Below are positions 1-12,342 of a DNA stretch of 64,000 bases, in pieces (position 1 is the stretch's first letter; each line of letters starts with the position of its first letter). The DNA is from Stercorarius parasiticus (taxonomy: Eukaryota; Chordata; Aves; Charadriiformes; Stercorariidae), in contig VWZL01000529.1 in NCBI GenBank assembly GCA_013396915.1, positions 186,001 through 250,000 of the forward strand. The letters run 5' to 3'. The notes under the pieces are model-generated. The model had not been told where the DNA came from. It worked only from the letters and a program-made list of their open reading frames with translations, and ran no database searches. The position numbers and the translations under genes were made by a program.

Positions 1-1002
1 CTAATCATTCCTACATTATTAAAATGTTAAAAAGATAATGCAGTACTACAGAAAGTTTGCATTCCAGGACCTCTAAAATAAATGTCTCAAAGTCTGCAAT
101 GGGAGTATAAAATATTTACAAAATAATAGATGTCTGGTGTCAGAAAAAGATAAGTTTAACCGGCAAGAACATTTACTTCCACACAGATGAGAGTCACATT
201 TTGTAATAACAGAATTTATACTTTATTTCAAGCTTTATCCAAACTGTATTATAATTTCCAACTCTTAAATTTTTCCATTCCAGACAATACGAACTGGGAT
301 AGCTCAGAAAAGATGAAAGGTTAAGGTAGATTTAAAGTAAATTTGCCTAAACATACGGCAACAGGACCCAGGAAGACGAAGCTGTTGGATAGTCTCACTT
401 TATGGATACTGGTTAAGTTAATGTCCACCCTTGCTAGCTGTGTGTTGTTATGTGTCCCCTGGTTAGATCCACCTTGTTTTCAGCTGCTGGCAGCATAGTG
501 CTACTGGTCTTGCTGAGTTTTATGAACAAACTTCTAGTGAAAGTTTTCCCAACCGACTATAACAGGGACGCGATGTGTCGCTGAGAAATTAGGTACCGGC
601 AATGTACACTAAGGAATTGCCCTCTGTTTGTGTTTGTAGACGAGGTGGTTTTCTCCAGAACAAACGCACTGAATTCACCATGGTTACCTGTTCACCCTAT
701 TCAATCTAAAAAATGTAAAAGAGGGGGAAAATTCTCTTTACAAATGAGGAAAAGAGAAGTCCGATATAACCTGCATTCTGTAAAAAAAAGCAGAATCAAA
801 GACAAGCAGGTGAAATGGAGAGACAACACAAGTTGCTTCAAGTGGGTGTTAGAAGTTGGTTCGTTTGCTCCAGCCACAGTAGGTGCACTCCTGCATTTGT
901 CTAACAGTGCAGAATCAACCCTTCTTCTTGTTCCTCTTGCTTTGGCACAGAGAAATTGCATTGTGTTCAAATATTAAATAACAGATTTTTGAAATCTGAA
1001 TG

Positions 1003-1036
1003 CCCCCCCCCCCTCTTTTTCTTTTTTTCCTCCCCC
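1003..1036. repeat. Polypyrimidine C/T tract
   Basis: An uninterrupted pyrimidine run: eleven C, then CT-rich sequence ending in CCTCCCCC. It is low-complexity sequence inside the intron, and no function is visible. Confidence 0.85.
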
Positions 1037-4000
1037 GGTGAGTGCACCCAAATTTTTCTCAATCTCAGTCAATAAAACAGACCTAAAACACCAGCTAACC
1101 AACCAAAAACAATTCCCCAAGAATCCCCAACTATTCTGCCCAGCTGTTGGAGCAGCAGGCACTCTCTGTTCAGGAAGGTGTACAAATAGGTACAGGAATA
1201 GATTTTGCAGGGCAAGATCTTACAGTTGCAGAACTGTGTGTGCTTCTGAATATTTTCCAATTCTCCTCAGTCTGCTTTCATAAAAATTAAACCCATCCAA
1301 AAGTTCAAAACCAAACCTTTTTAACGCTACATCTTTAATCTGATCAGCTGCGAATAATTTTGTACTCTGAGGAAAAAAAAGACGGGTTCCTTTGTAAGAA
1401 AATTCCCTGGAGTCTTTGGGATGCCAAATCAGAAATAAAATATCCAAGAAATTAAGTATTAACATCACTTGTACCGTTGCCAAACAAGCAATACTTCTGA
1501 AATGAAAAAGATACTTCGGCTCAGCCCGTTGGAGAGTAGTGATGCAGTTAATCAAATGATCAGTCTTGCTACAGAGTTCACTCAATATTGCAGAGCCGTC
1601 CAGACATTTCCTGATGTAGCTTCAGTATCTTGAGAAAATATGTTGTAGCTTATTTCAGTGCATATTTGTGTTTGAGCTGAAAAGCTTTATATTTATAGCT
1701 TCCATTTATTTCTCATCTTTGTATGGAAACAAAATTGGTTTTCTTCAAAATGTGTCAAATAGATTTATTTCACGTAAAACCTTTTATTATATAAAACCTA
1801 GCTGTTTATCAGACGGGCCTGAAGTCCCAGAAAAAAACATTTTAGAAAAACTAACGGTAATCAAGGGGTTAATAGATACACTGCGCTGCCTGATTTGCAT
1901 GTAGGTTTGCAGTGGAATTTTTCTAGAACAGAGCCCTACGGGTTTTCCAGCCTCATTTCTCAGCAGACTGCACAACTGGTGAGAAAGTAGTAGGTATTTT
2001 GTCTGACAGCCATTAGAGTCTCATTATTCAGCAAGTGTGGAGATAAAGCAAAAAAAGATTTTGAAATCCCTTATCAAAGTTAGCTAACTCTGTCTTAATG
2101 AGTGTCAAGAAATAATCTCGTGCTCTTTGTTGGTTTTTTTTTGAGAGATGCTGAGATGCAGGACAGAGTGCTTACAAATGCTGTAAAGGTTGTGACCGCT
2201 AGTGACTTAATTGCTTCCCTGCTGTTGCCTTTATGGCATATATTACTCATAGTGTTCATCCTTTTCTTCACAAAAAGGATAATTAATTGTGTAAGCGTAT
2301 GCTTTATTCCTTTGTAGCAGTGTGAGACAGCCAGAAGATAAGACTTTCTGTGAAGAACAATGTTTTGAAACTTCTTTTCTTACTGGAGCTACTGGCTTTT
2401 CTGCTAGTGTATTGAAGGAGGCCCATCATGTCCTTCTGTCAATCCGGTCATTGATGTTCTTCTCCCTCCATATCTTATTTCAGGGCAAAGAGATGTACAG
2501 CAACTATCGTTTCCAGTATAGTGACTTGTGGGTCCTTTCTCTCTGCCCGAGACCGGTGTCCCAGGGTAGGTCCTAGGCTTTGTTTAGGCAGTCCTTCAAG
2601 TACAGTGTGGCTAAATAAGTTTTTCCTACCTTGATTTTATTTTGTCGTGGTTTCTTAACATCTCCCTCAATTGCTTTCAGCCAGGCTTGTAACCCCTTTG
2701 ACTGTGATCTCTCTACTTTCATGTTTTTGTTTTAAATGCTGCAAATTTTGTTACAATATTTCTGTAGTACAGCTAAAGCTACTGATTTTTCCCTCTCCAA
2801 ATTCTTCATGGCCTTGAGTTTCAAAGCTCTACATACCTTTGTAGGTCTTTTTGTAATGTACTTTCAAGATGCTGACTTGCACCTACCACCCATCAGCCAT
2901 TGAAACCAGCTTCCAAAACAGCTTCCCCCTTTTCCTGGTCCTATTTGTGAAGAGCTCCCTGCAAACAGCTGCCAAACTTTCTGCTGTTACTCTTGCCTCT
3001 GACAATTTCTCTTTCTCTGCGATGGATTGAAAAACAGAAAAAAAGCTTGTGACAAGTTTGGCTGACACACCGGTGCCCAGTTGTTCTGTCTCTTTTGTGA
3101 TTTCGTACCTGTCTGGCTGCAGCTGTGATCTCTGCCCTTAAATTGAAAATCGCTTGGTCTGGGGACCACCTTATTGTTCTGTGTGCAGAGAGCTTAGAAC
3201 AGCGGGGTCAAATGACAGGTTTTAGTAATATCGACTCACTCACCTCTCTTCAGCATTATCAATGGGCATGTTTTATAAAGAAGTGTAGGAAGAAAAAGCG
3301 CAGTGAGAAATTAGTGCCACTTTTTAGTTGTCAGGTGTGCTGAGCATCTAGAATGTCAAATTTTAACTGAGAGATTTATTTTTCAATGAACGCTTTTTTT
3401 TATTTTGTCTTTATTGATGACGATTTAGCCACAGTGATAAGCTTTTCAGCAGAATTTCTCGGATTGTATACAGCTTGGATTGTAACTGATTTTACCTTTG
3501 CTACACAGTTGATCAGGGAAAGAGCATTTGTACAATAGTCTGACAAACTGATTGAGTTCCTCTTCCCGTTCTGCAATCACTGTATGCTTCAAAGGTTGTT
3601 TAATGCAGCTCAATATTCATAGGTGTATTTGGAGCTGTTGAAATTATAGGGAGAACCTGAAAATTGGTTTCACTCAGTACGGCTCTGCTGGTTTGGGAGA
3701 TATGCTTGCTTTACCTCAAAGTCTCAATTACTCTCAAAAATCAACGCTTCAGACTAATAGCAGTTCCCTGTAACACAACTTCTGTGAACTCAAGGCTACC
3801 ATAAGACAATCTTTGCACCACGTTTCTAGTAACCCATAAATAAAGCATAAACCCTTCTTTTCAGAAATCACTTTTGGTTTTAGTTACCATAGGAGGTGGC
3901 ATGGTCAGAAGTTAATTGAAGGTGTTCAGGGCCATCAAGCTGTCCATGTTTTTAAAAGTCATTCTTTCAGTAGCGATGTGATATTGTGACATACCACTGT

Positions 4001-4748
4001 GAGCAAGGCTGATGGCACCACAGGTTTTACACGTAACCATACACCAGTTCTGCTCATGGGTTGCATAGCCTTGATAACCATGCAGTGATTCAGTTATATA
4101 TTAGATTATTTTTGTTGCTGTGTTTCTCCTAATGTAGCTGGTTTAGGCTGGAAATTGCATTAGAAATTGCATGGCTCTTTCTTTGGGTTTTTCAAGAAGA
4201 AAAGGAGCACAAGTATTTACTATTTTCTTACCTTTACGAAGGAGAATCATAAAATATCTAGTCTGCCGAAAACAGTTTTTCCATTATGCTCTTTTCTAAG
4301 CTGGCAATATGTTCTGTTGTGCGAGCAGGTGGAAGAATTACAAAAACAAATCTCCATCTCTAGGACGGGAAATTAGCAAATCTCTCAAAGGAGCTTCGGT
4401 GTAGGGTTGTCTAGAGCAGCGACGGCCGCTTTGCAATGTGTTGCCCTTCTGCTGTAAGTACTCTGTGCATGGCTGTTCTTCGGTGCCTGCAGCTGGACGA
4501 CACGGGGCAGGACCTGGCACAGGGAAAGGGTGCGAAGCTGAAGCCTGGCAGTGGGTGGTTATAAGGATGGCATGGTCTCTTCCCAGTGGGGACATGCCTC
4601 CATCGCAGCCAGCACCGCTCCGGGAGGCTGTTCGCTGTCCCAGCATCCTTGTCTGTCCCTGTGCTCAGCCTTCGGCACAAGTCACGGGTAATGGTCCCAG
4701 CTTCTGGCAGAGAAGAGAGGCAGGCAGGTGTGAAGCTACACTTTTTAT

Positions 4749-4768
4749 CACACGCACACACACACACA
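4749..4768. repeat. (CA)n microsatellite, short
   Basis: About ten CA units with one CG interruption. It is a short intronic dinucleotide repeat, possibly length-polymorphic. Confidence 0.85.
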
Positions 4769-5209
4769 AAATACGCGTTTTTTCAGTCATCAAAATATCA
4801 TGTCCTCTATTACAGTCACAGTAAGATTTTTGCAGGTTTGCTTATTTATTACATATAGGCAGAAAACATACGTGACAGTTTTGTAGGGGCCATTAGGATC
4901 ATTTCAGAACTCCGCATCTAAAAAGCTTTTAGCACACATGTTGGAAAGAGCTCCTGCAAGTGTATCACATGTATCATCTTTGCCTTGGATAATCTTTTAA
5001 TTTTGATTGCTATTTGAGCAAGCTGTAATGTCATAGAAGTTTATTGCAAAGTTGTGTTTTGTGTATCTTCATTGATAAAAAACAGTGCAGATAGGGGTGT
5101 TGTGGGATGTAAGTAGCAATGAGTATTATTGATACGGGGTGGGGGGGAAGCGATACCTATAGGCACATTTTAGTATGGTAAGAAATAATTTTAAAATTAT
5201 AATGTGCAA

Positions 5210-5226
5210 ATATATATATATATATA
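5210..5226. repeat. (TA)n microsatellite, short
   Basis: About eight TA units in an AT-rich intronic stretch. Confidence 0.8.
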
Positions 5227-8200
5227 ATGTCATAAAATTGTAAATACTTCACAGAAATTGCAAATGTAAATGAACTCTCTTAAAAGTAACTTATAAACCA
5301 AACTGCTCAATGGAATGGTTAGGGGGGGTAAAGTAAATATATATTGTTTTTGCTTTCTGCATGGACTGCACTGATCACTGGGCTGTGAGCCGGGGCAGAG
5401 CGTTCATATTCGGTTGTTCACGAGGGAAAAAAAAAACAACTGAAAAGAAGAGATGCAGGTTGAGTTTCAGAGGGAAGAAGTTTTACCGTAACATTTTTTT
5501 GCCCCTTTTTGAGCTAGGGCAAAACCCGTTCACTTAGCTGGACTAGGATTTCAGCATTAACGGGTGAGTCCTACAGCTTGTGCCGTAACAGATGTAGTGA
5601 GGAGTGCATGACCTGCAAAGGTCGGTAAATCACTTCAGCCAGTCTTGCATGGGAAGCTGGAAGCTGTTAGATTTGAACCTGTCAGATGTTATCCCGCGCC
5701 GTGCCCCGACTTTGGTACATCCAGCTGAAATGAGGCAGTACTAACTAGATAAATAAGTCTTGAATTTTAACATGGTGCTGACACAAACATAAGGCAAACA
5801 ACCAGAAATATGTGAAAACAACTTCAAAGCAGAATTGAAACAATGTAAGTAGGCAACAAGAGCATTGATATTACTGAGCCCAAAGCAATACTTAATTAGC
5901 TTGCTTTATTTTTTCCTTGGGCTCTATTTCAAAATAAATTCAGGCTTCAGTAAGAACTTGAAATGAACTATTGATTTACTTCTCTGGAGTCTTAAGGAAA
6001 AGGGAGGTTTAATTTAAAGAGAGGAATTTAACACAGATGAAATATGGCCTTCCTATGTGGAAAAAGAACGTAGTCGGATACAGTGCAACAGTACAGGTTA
6101 GATTTTTTTAAATGAACTTCTTGCATGTCAGTTATGATGTGAGCATTTCAACCTGACCCTGACTCAGGCTGAATCACAGCTACAGTTTTCTGGGAGGAGG
6201 TGGGTACCGCTGTGATCTCCTGCTTCCAGCTGTGCTCTGCTGAGCTGCACCCCTGGGCCAGGGCAGGATGGACTCACTCATGCCCTCGTTTGGCCTCTGC
6301 CCATCTCTGTTGGGCTCCGTGGGCTTGGCCCAGGTGGAAATCAGAGCAAATTCGAGCCTATTCTCGGTAATACTTGCCTTCAGAAATAGCAAGAGGACTA
6401 TAATCCTACAGCTGCATCTAGCAATCCACATGTATTTTATACAGTGATTACAGTTTGGAAGTATGTATATGCATGCAGGCATTAACAGTTGCATTTCTGA
6501 TTTCTGTACGGAGATATTATTTGTTAGCTCTGTGTTACGAGCACAAATAAAAAGTAATCTTCTTTGTGCTTTGTATATACATGCGATTTGCATTTCCTGT
6601 GCTTTGCACGGTTGAATACTTGGCATTTCTGTCTCAAACATAAAACTGTAAGTAATGATGTTTTGGATTCTGTGGATTGAAAACAATAAGCTGTTATCAA
6701 AAGCCCATTTGGAGAAGTGCAATTTTCTGATTTTAGAAGCCAGGAAAACCCAATTCTGGCCCCACGGCAGCGATGAATAGGCACTTAGCTCAGTGTACTT
6801 TCTGTGGGAGTTAAACTGTATAATAACCTTACAATTATGATCTTTGAAGATGTTCTGCATTAAGCATTTAGAATGGTGGAAGGAAACATTAATTCATAGA
6901 GGGGTGTGTGTCTCTCCTTATACACATACATCTCCATGGATGAAGAGCTTATTTGAGTCAGGAAGCTTTCCAAATGATGGTATTATTATGTGAACTGAGG
7001 TTCTTTCCAAAAGCTGAGATACTGGCAGAACTGAGCCCAGCTGGGTGCTGGTAACTTCTCTCTAGTTTTCTGGAAGTTTTCTTGTTAGCTTGTTATACAT
7101 TTTATACTCTAGAATTGCTTTGTATTATGAATAGTGAAAACACTGTAAATCTAGGGAATATTTTAAAAATTGACGTACTACATCAGCTGGTGGCCGGCTA
7201 AGTGAGGAGAAGTGGGAAATGAAATCTGTCATTTTTCAATCATCTGTTAAATTCAGCAATGGAAAACCATCACTCCGTGATGGTAATGGGTGGCCTGTGT
7301 AAAATGGATCTTACTCCACTGCTCAGGATCTCACTCCACAGACGCTTGATGGCAAAACAAAGCAATAAAAATCTGCTCCCTCTCATTGCAGACGGTTTGA
7401 ACAGAGAGGTCAGGGGCTGTAGTGTGAGCACCGTTGGGCATTTGCCGCACGAAGGGAGTCTCTCAGGCCAGGCGTCCACCCCAGCGCCCATCAGCTGGTG
7501 TTCCTGCTGGCCCCCTCCTGCTCTCTCTGTCCAGGGGGAGATGATTTCTGTCTCCAGAAAGTGTTTCAAAAGCACCAAATCTTTATGCTTACGTTATAAG
7601 AAAATCATGGGAAACAACATAAAAAAAACCCCAAACTAGAACTGTAGTCTCTATATATTCACATACAGCTTGCAGGTTCTGCAGATGTATTCTTTTTTTA
7701 AGGCCTGAAATGCGAAATACTGGGGAACCTTCCTCTGTTGCGGTCAGGTTCACATACATCCTGGCGTTGTGCCTTTTGCAGTCTGGCATAATATTGCGCA
7801 GGAAAACAACAAGAAGTCTATTTTCCTGTAACGTGAATTCACAAATGGCAGCAGTTCAGCGTGTTCCCTTTCTAGATGTTAGCATCTCTGAGAACTTTCC
7901 ATATTGAAAACTCTTTAATTTAAAATGTTAGCGAATGCTGTTTATTAAAACCATGTATTTTGTGAAGACTCGCAAGTCATATAATGTGTTCTAGGTTTTT
8001 GCAGATGTGACTTATTACTACAGTGGCATTAAAATTGAATAGTCTATGAACTATGATTTAACATCACTTTCTTTTGTCGTACTTTATCAATCAAAATACC
8101 TTCAGAATCTGGTTTTATCATTAATTTAGTCCTAATAGTAGTCTTCGTATTTGATAATGTTCAATGTTTAATACAGTTCCTATCGTGTAATTTCAAAGTA

Positions 8201-9642
8201 TTTTTATTGCTACTTTAAAAAATAATCATTCTTTTATTAGAATTTTCTTTCTCCTGCTTTTTAACAGTCTAAAATTGATGTACTGCAATGCACTTCTGGG
8301 AAATATGCCAACAACTGAGGGGTTTACTTTTAAGATGCCTGTTCATGGTTCATATGCACTCTCAAGGGTTTATTGTAGGGGTACAATCCTGTTTTCAGAA
8401 TTCTTGGTAGCACAGCATTGGCCTGATACACAGGGTGATGTTAAGACCGAGCCTGGTAGCTGTAAACATAAAGTGTGAGGGCCCATATTTAAAAATAAAC
8501 AAGTGTTCAAAATGGAACCTAGTTTTTTAAATCAGTTGAGCACTATTTAAACCTATGCCATAGGTGTCAAATGGGATACAAGTAGTTTTTAAGAGGTTGC
8601 TGTTAAATAGATGATGTACTTGATAAAATTTGATTCCTGTTGTTCAGAGTGATAACATGTCACGGTCTTCTCCAGTCATTTCTTATTTCCAGTTTGTGAG
8701 GGTTGCGCATACCAGCACCACCATACTGTCCCCCTCCCGTCCCGTGTTCTTGCTAGGTGATCTTGTTTTACTGCTGGCAACCAGCAGGGCCGGTGGTCAC
8801 AAGGACTGCAGCTGAATAAGTTAAAATGCAATGAGCTCTTGTAGACAACACGTGGACAAGGAGCATTTGAATACTGGCTCTGGCACAAAGTTCCTCTGTA
8901 GGCACAGTTGGGGACATGTAATCTCTCACCTTGCGATCGCCATCTGTATAATGAAGTCATACCTGCCTACCTGTCTCCTAGGAGCACAGATGATTGACTC
9001 GTGCGTGTGAAGTGATACAGGAATGCACTGAATGCACGTCAGAGCCATCTGATCTCCAGATATATGGGGAATTGTTCTTGGAAAAACCTAAAAATATTAG
9101 CATCTGTGTTCATGTGTGTAGTGCAGTACCCTAATCACCTCCTGTAACTGAAATAAGGGATATCAATATCGTATGTCAAAATGATGCTGGAGCCTTTCAG
9201 TGTCCTCCCAGTGACTTTGAGAAACTTGAGCCATTCCAAAGGCAAATGTATTGTTTTTCAGAAATCTTTTGTCATCCCCGGTGCAAAAGCTCACGTTTCT
9301 GAGTGGTCTCCGGTCCTTAACCCTGGCTGCCTTTGGGCTTTCTGGGGCTTCTTTCAGCTGGCCAAACCTGCAGCGTGACAGCAACCACAGCTGGCATGAA
9401 TTTGTGGAAGTCATTGGTATTCACTGGTAACCTCAAAAACGGGAAAATCACCCCTTTTGTCAAATTACACACATTTCATGGTAGGATTTTAACAGGGTTT
9501 CAAGGTTGCTGCTGTCCTGTATAAAATGAGGTGAATTAGGCCCCTATTGCGTTAGGTTCAGTAAAACCACAGGACTGTTACTGTGGCATTATTATTTCTT
9601 TGTGTGTGGCATATTAAGACATACATATTTTGCTTCTTTTAG

Positions 9643-9888
9643 AAGAGAAAGGGAAAGCAAAACCCAATAGTGCAAGTCAGCAGTCCGGTACAGAAGTGGG
9701 TGCTTTTCTTCCCAAACCTGGAGTGGCAGCGGTGGCACCTGTAACACCCGCCTCGTCCTCCAAGAGCACAAACGGAGCTCCTAACACAGTTACTGAGTCA
9801 GAAGAGGAAAAAGCCAAAAAACTGCTTTACTGTTCATTATGCAAAGTGGCTGTGAATTCCCTGTCACAGCTAGAAGCCCACAATACAG
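9643..9888 (+). CDS. ZNF385B: ZNF385B coding exon: acidic/Ser-Pro-Ala linker and first part of a matrin-type zinc finger
   Basis: An internal exon of 246 bp. The acceptor is TTTGCTTCTTTTAG and the donor is ACAG|GTGAGT. It starts with the last two bases of a split codon (phase 1) and ends one base into a Gly codon (phase 1). The first part is a low-complexity linker rich in Ser, Pro and Ala that includes SSSKSTNGAP. An acidic ESEEEKAKK stretch follows, then the finger LLYCSLCKVAVNSLSQLEAH. The pattern is C-x2-C-x12-H-x5-H, and the last His is supplied by the next exon. This spacing is the matrin/U1-like C2H2 class, which binds double-stranded RNA or DNA, and the ZNF385 family carries several such fingers. 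The SKSTNGAP and SEEEKAKKLLYCSLCK blocks fit my memory of ZNF385B better than ZNF385A, C or D. The linker itself is less conserved, as expected between finger domains. Confidence 0.93.
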
Positions 9889-10957
9889 GTGAGTATGCAT
9901 ACTGGGTAAGTCAGGTGTGTGTTATTATTTTTAAAATTCAATAGAACAAGCTGATTTTCTGACACTGTGGGAGGCACCCGTCACTGAAGAGTCTTTTAGT
10001 TAAAACTTACAATGGCAAGTTACAAAAACATTTCTGTTAATGACAATTTTACATGTGGTGTTTGATACTTTATTAAAGCGCTCTATAATTTTTTTTTTAA
10101 CTGTCCTTCATGTACTCTATAAGCTTTTAGTTGACAAAATCCCTACGGTTCACGTTACCTAATCAGATTCCATCATACCTCCACAGTGAGAATCGCAGTG
10201 GTTTCCGTAACACCAAGGTTTCTAAAATGTCAGTTCTCTCTCTCTTTCATATTTCATCTCACTATCTCTGGTGTCTGTTTTTTTGATGGTACAACTTCTA
10301 GTAATTTTTGTTATTTGATATTTTTGATAATTTTGGGGTGGTCTCCTTAGATGTCCTAGAATCTTTTGGCTATTGTGAATTAGATATGCTCCCTTTAAAA
10401 GGCCACAAGCAGCAATCCCTGATGTGCTCTGGCTGCTCTGTGACGTGCTGGTGATGTAAAGCTTGTTAACAAACCATTGAAGCTGGTTTTACAGCTGTAA
10501 TCTGTTCTTGAAATGGCCAAAGCAGCCGTTTCTTCCAAATCAGAGGATACTTCTTGAAATATTCCTGTTCCTAGGCAGGTTTTGAGTGATTGCTGTGGTT
10601 CCTCTCCCACTCTTGGCTTGGCCCTGTTTTGTGATTCATCAGCTATGTGGATTTTGGCAGAAGAATAAGCTACAAACACCTTGGCCATGCAGCCGGACAC
10701 TGCCCCCAAACAGAGAGGCAGTGCTCCAACGTGCCTGTTGTTCCCTTTTTGTGCAAACCCTTCTTCCATTGTCTGGCTTCCCTTTAGGTCGAGGACATGG
10801 GAACTACACTGACCAAAACCAGTCATCATTAATCCTGATCTGTGGTGACTTTAACCATTCTGTCTTGAAGATAAATGTGTTACAAAAAGTCCCAAGGCTG
10901 ACGGACAAGGTTGTATGTTGCTGATCAGTAACTCGCCTGCGTCTCCTTGTCCATTAG
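9889..10957 (+). other. ZNF385B: ZNF385B intron
   Basis: A 1.07 kb phase-1 intron, from GTGAGT to CTCCTTGTCCATTAG. I see no repeat or other gene inside it. The open frames around 10.4-10.9 kb have no recognisable domain. Confidence 0.9.
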
Positions 10958-11136
10958 GCTCCAAGCACAAGACCATGGTCGAGGCTCGGAACGGTGCTGG
11001 TCCCATCAAGTCGTACCCTAGACCTGGATCCCGGCTGAAGGTGCAGAACGGCAGTAAAGGCTCAGGACTGCAGAACAAGACATTTCATTGTGAAATCTGT
11101 GATGTCCATGTTAATTCAGAAATTCAACTTAAACAG
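10958..11136 (+). CDS. ZNF385B: ZNF385B coding exon: end of one zinc finger, basic linker, start of the last finger
   Basis: An internal exon of 179 bp. The acceptor is TTGTCCATTAG and the donor is AAACAG|GTAGCT. It enters in phase 1, completing Gly, and leaves in phase 0 after LKQ. It begins GSKHKTMVEARNGAGPIKSY, which supplies the last His of the finger started in the previous exon. A basic linker with PRPGSRLK and NGSKGSGLQNK follows. The last finger then opens with FHCEICDVHVNSEIQLKQ. Splitting a finger at the LKQ|H boundary is consistent with the next exon beginning on His. The linker block agrees with ZNF385B; as I recall it, ZNF385D differs here. The protein is probably nuclear and nucleic-acid binding. 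Confidence 0.94.
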
Positions 11137-12240
11137 GTAGCTTGCATGTATCTGGGGTTCCTTTGTTGTTTGTAGTTGTATTGCAATGTTGCAGGTGGGA
11201 TGTAGGTCTGTGTGAAGATGTTTTGGCAAAAACTGAACTTAGTATTTCTTCTCTGTCACTCCACAACTATTTCTAAATAGTTCACCATAGGTCAAGTTTA
11301 CCTAATTGTTTCAGCTGGGAAAAAATGGGCTTGAGAGTTGCAAAGCAGAGGTGGACAAGGTGTCAGTATCAGTGAATAACACAGCAGATCTAGTCTAAAA
11401 GGTTGCTGTGGCTCAAGAGAGAGATTTGAACTTTGGTCTTCCAAATGGAAGAAATTCTGGATTGCGGTTCCCTGAACTCCTCTTTTGGTGCTGTTTCAGT
11501 CTGCTGGGATACTTTTTAACAGTGTGTGAGAAGGAGAATGTGACTTGAATCTGTTGATTTAGAACAGTCAGCAGGAGGGGTAATACTGTAGATATGTCTG
11601 AATTGCGTAGAGCAACATTATCGTTAACAGCATAGCTGTACGAACACGCAGCTCTGCTCTGTCTGAGCCAATTAGCCCTGGGTTCAGAGCTGTGCCGATG
11701 CAAATGCATTGTTTCTGATACCCAAATGGGAATCTCTGACTGGATGGTGCTGTGTGGATGTGTCCTCTCATTCCCTGTTATTGCAGTTATCTCTAAGATA
11801 GTGTTAAATTGCATGGTGTAGACGTATCCCTGGGTACTGGTTCTTCCTTCAGCTAATATTGAATTATTTATACAGCTGAACACCACCAGCGAGACTGAAA
11901 TTTACGCCCTACTTCTGAATATCTCTATGACCTAGTGATTACAGCTCTGCCTGGTTCAAAGCTCCTCAAGTGGAAAAAGGAAATACTAACCAAAATATCA
12001 ATAATTTGCAGAGCCTGTCTTGGATAACAGGTTTTGCTGTATTTGATTAGTTTCTGATTCTCTATTTGATGTGCTCCAAATTGTTATGTTTAATTTAGCA
12101 AAACTCATCTTTGCTCCCTCTAAAGAACCTACTTTATCTTACAAACAGGGGCTTAGGCATATCCCGCTGATAAATCGATTTCAAACTCAAAACTGAGAAA
12201 TGTTTAAACAGCTAATTAAATGTGAGCATATTTATTTCAG
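11137..12240 (+). other. ZNF385B: ZNF385B intron
   Basis: A 1.10 kb phase-0 intron, from GTAGCT to CATATTTATTTCAG. No recognisable repeat or gene lies inside. The antisense frame near 11.4-11.9 kb has no domain. Confidence 0.9.
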
Positions 12241-12342
12241 CACATTTCCAGCCGAAGGCATAAGGACAGAGTTGCAGGAAAGCCTATGAAACCTAAATAT
12301 AGTCCTTACAACAAACTGCAGCGCAGCCCGAGTATTTTAGCA
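12241..12342 (+). CDS. ZNF385B: ZNF385B coding exon: C-terminal half of the last zinc finger
   Basis: A small in-frame exon of 102 bp (34 codons), phase 0 at both ends. The acceptor is TATTTATTTCAG and the donor is TTAGCA|GTAAGT. It starts HISSRRHKDRVAGKP, which gives both zinc-binding His residues of the finger opened in the previous exon (C-x2-C-x12-H-x5-H). The basic segment KPKYSPYNKLQRSPSILA follows. The KYSPYNKLQ block is a ZNF385-family signature, and RSPSILA matches the B paralogue as I remember it. Translation runs into an unrelated frame past the donor, so the exon must end at 12342. Confidence 0.94.

Larger units (their letters stand above)
1..9642 (+). other. ZNF385B: ZNF385B intron, 3' part (upstream of the first exon in the window)
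   Basis: This is intron sequence read towards the acceptor TTTGCTTCTTTTAG, which ends at 9642. The upstream donor lies before the window. I checked the open reading frames in this stretch and none matches the earlier ZNF385B zinc fingers or any other protein I recognise. The longest (antisense, about 226 codons near 6.2-6.9 kb) has no domain signature. The sequence is mostly AT-rich, with a C/T tract near 1.0 kb, a CA repeat near 4.75 kb and a TA repeat near 5.2 kb. Calling it intron is an inference from the exon that follows. Confidence 0.8.

Noticed and set aside
3060..3240. Possible ancient amniote repeat (segment with TTATTGTTCTGTGTGCAGAG)
   Set aside because: It faintly resembles an old reptile/bird interspersed repeat end, but the match is too weak by eye to call. 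A consensus search would decide.
6180..6860. Antisense frame of 226 codons inside the first intron
   Set aside because: No domain or family motif, mixed low-complexity composition, and no splice or promoter context. It is a chance frame.
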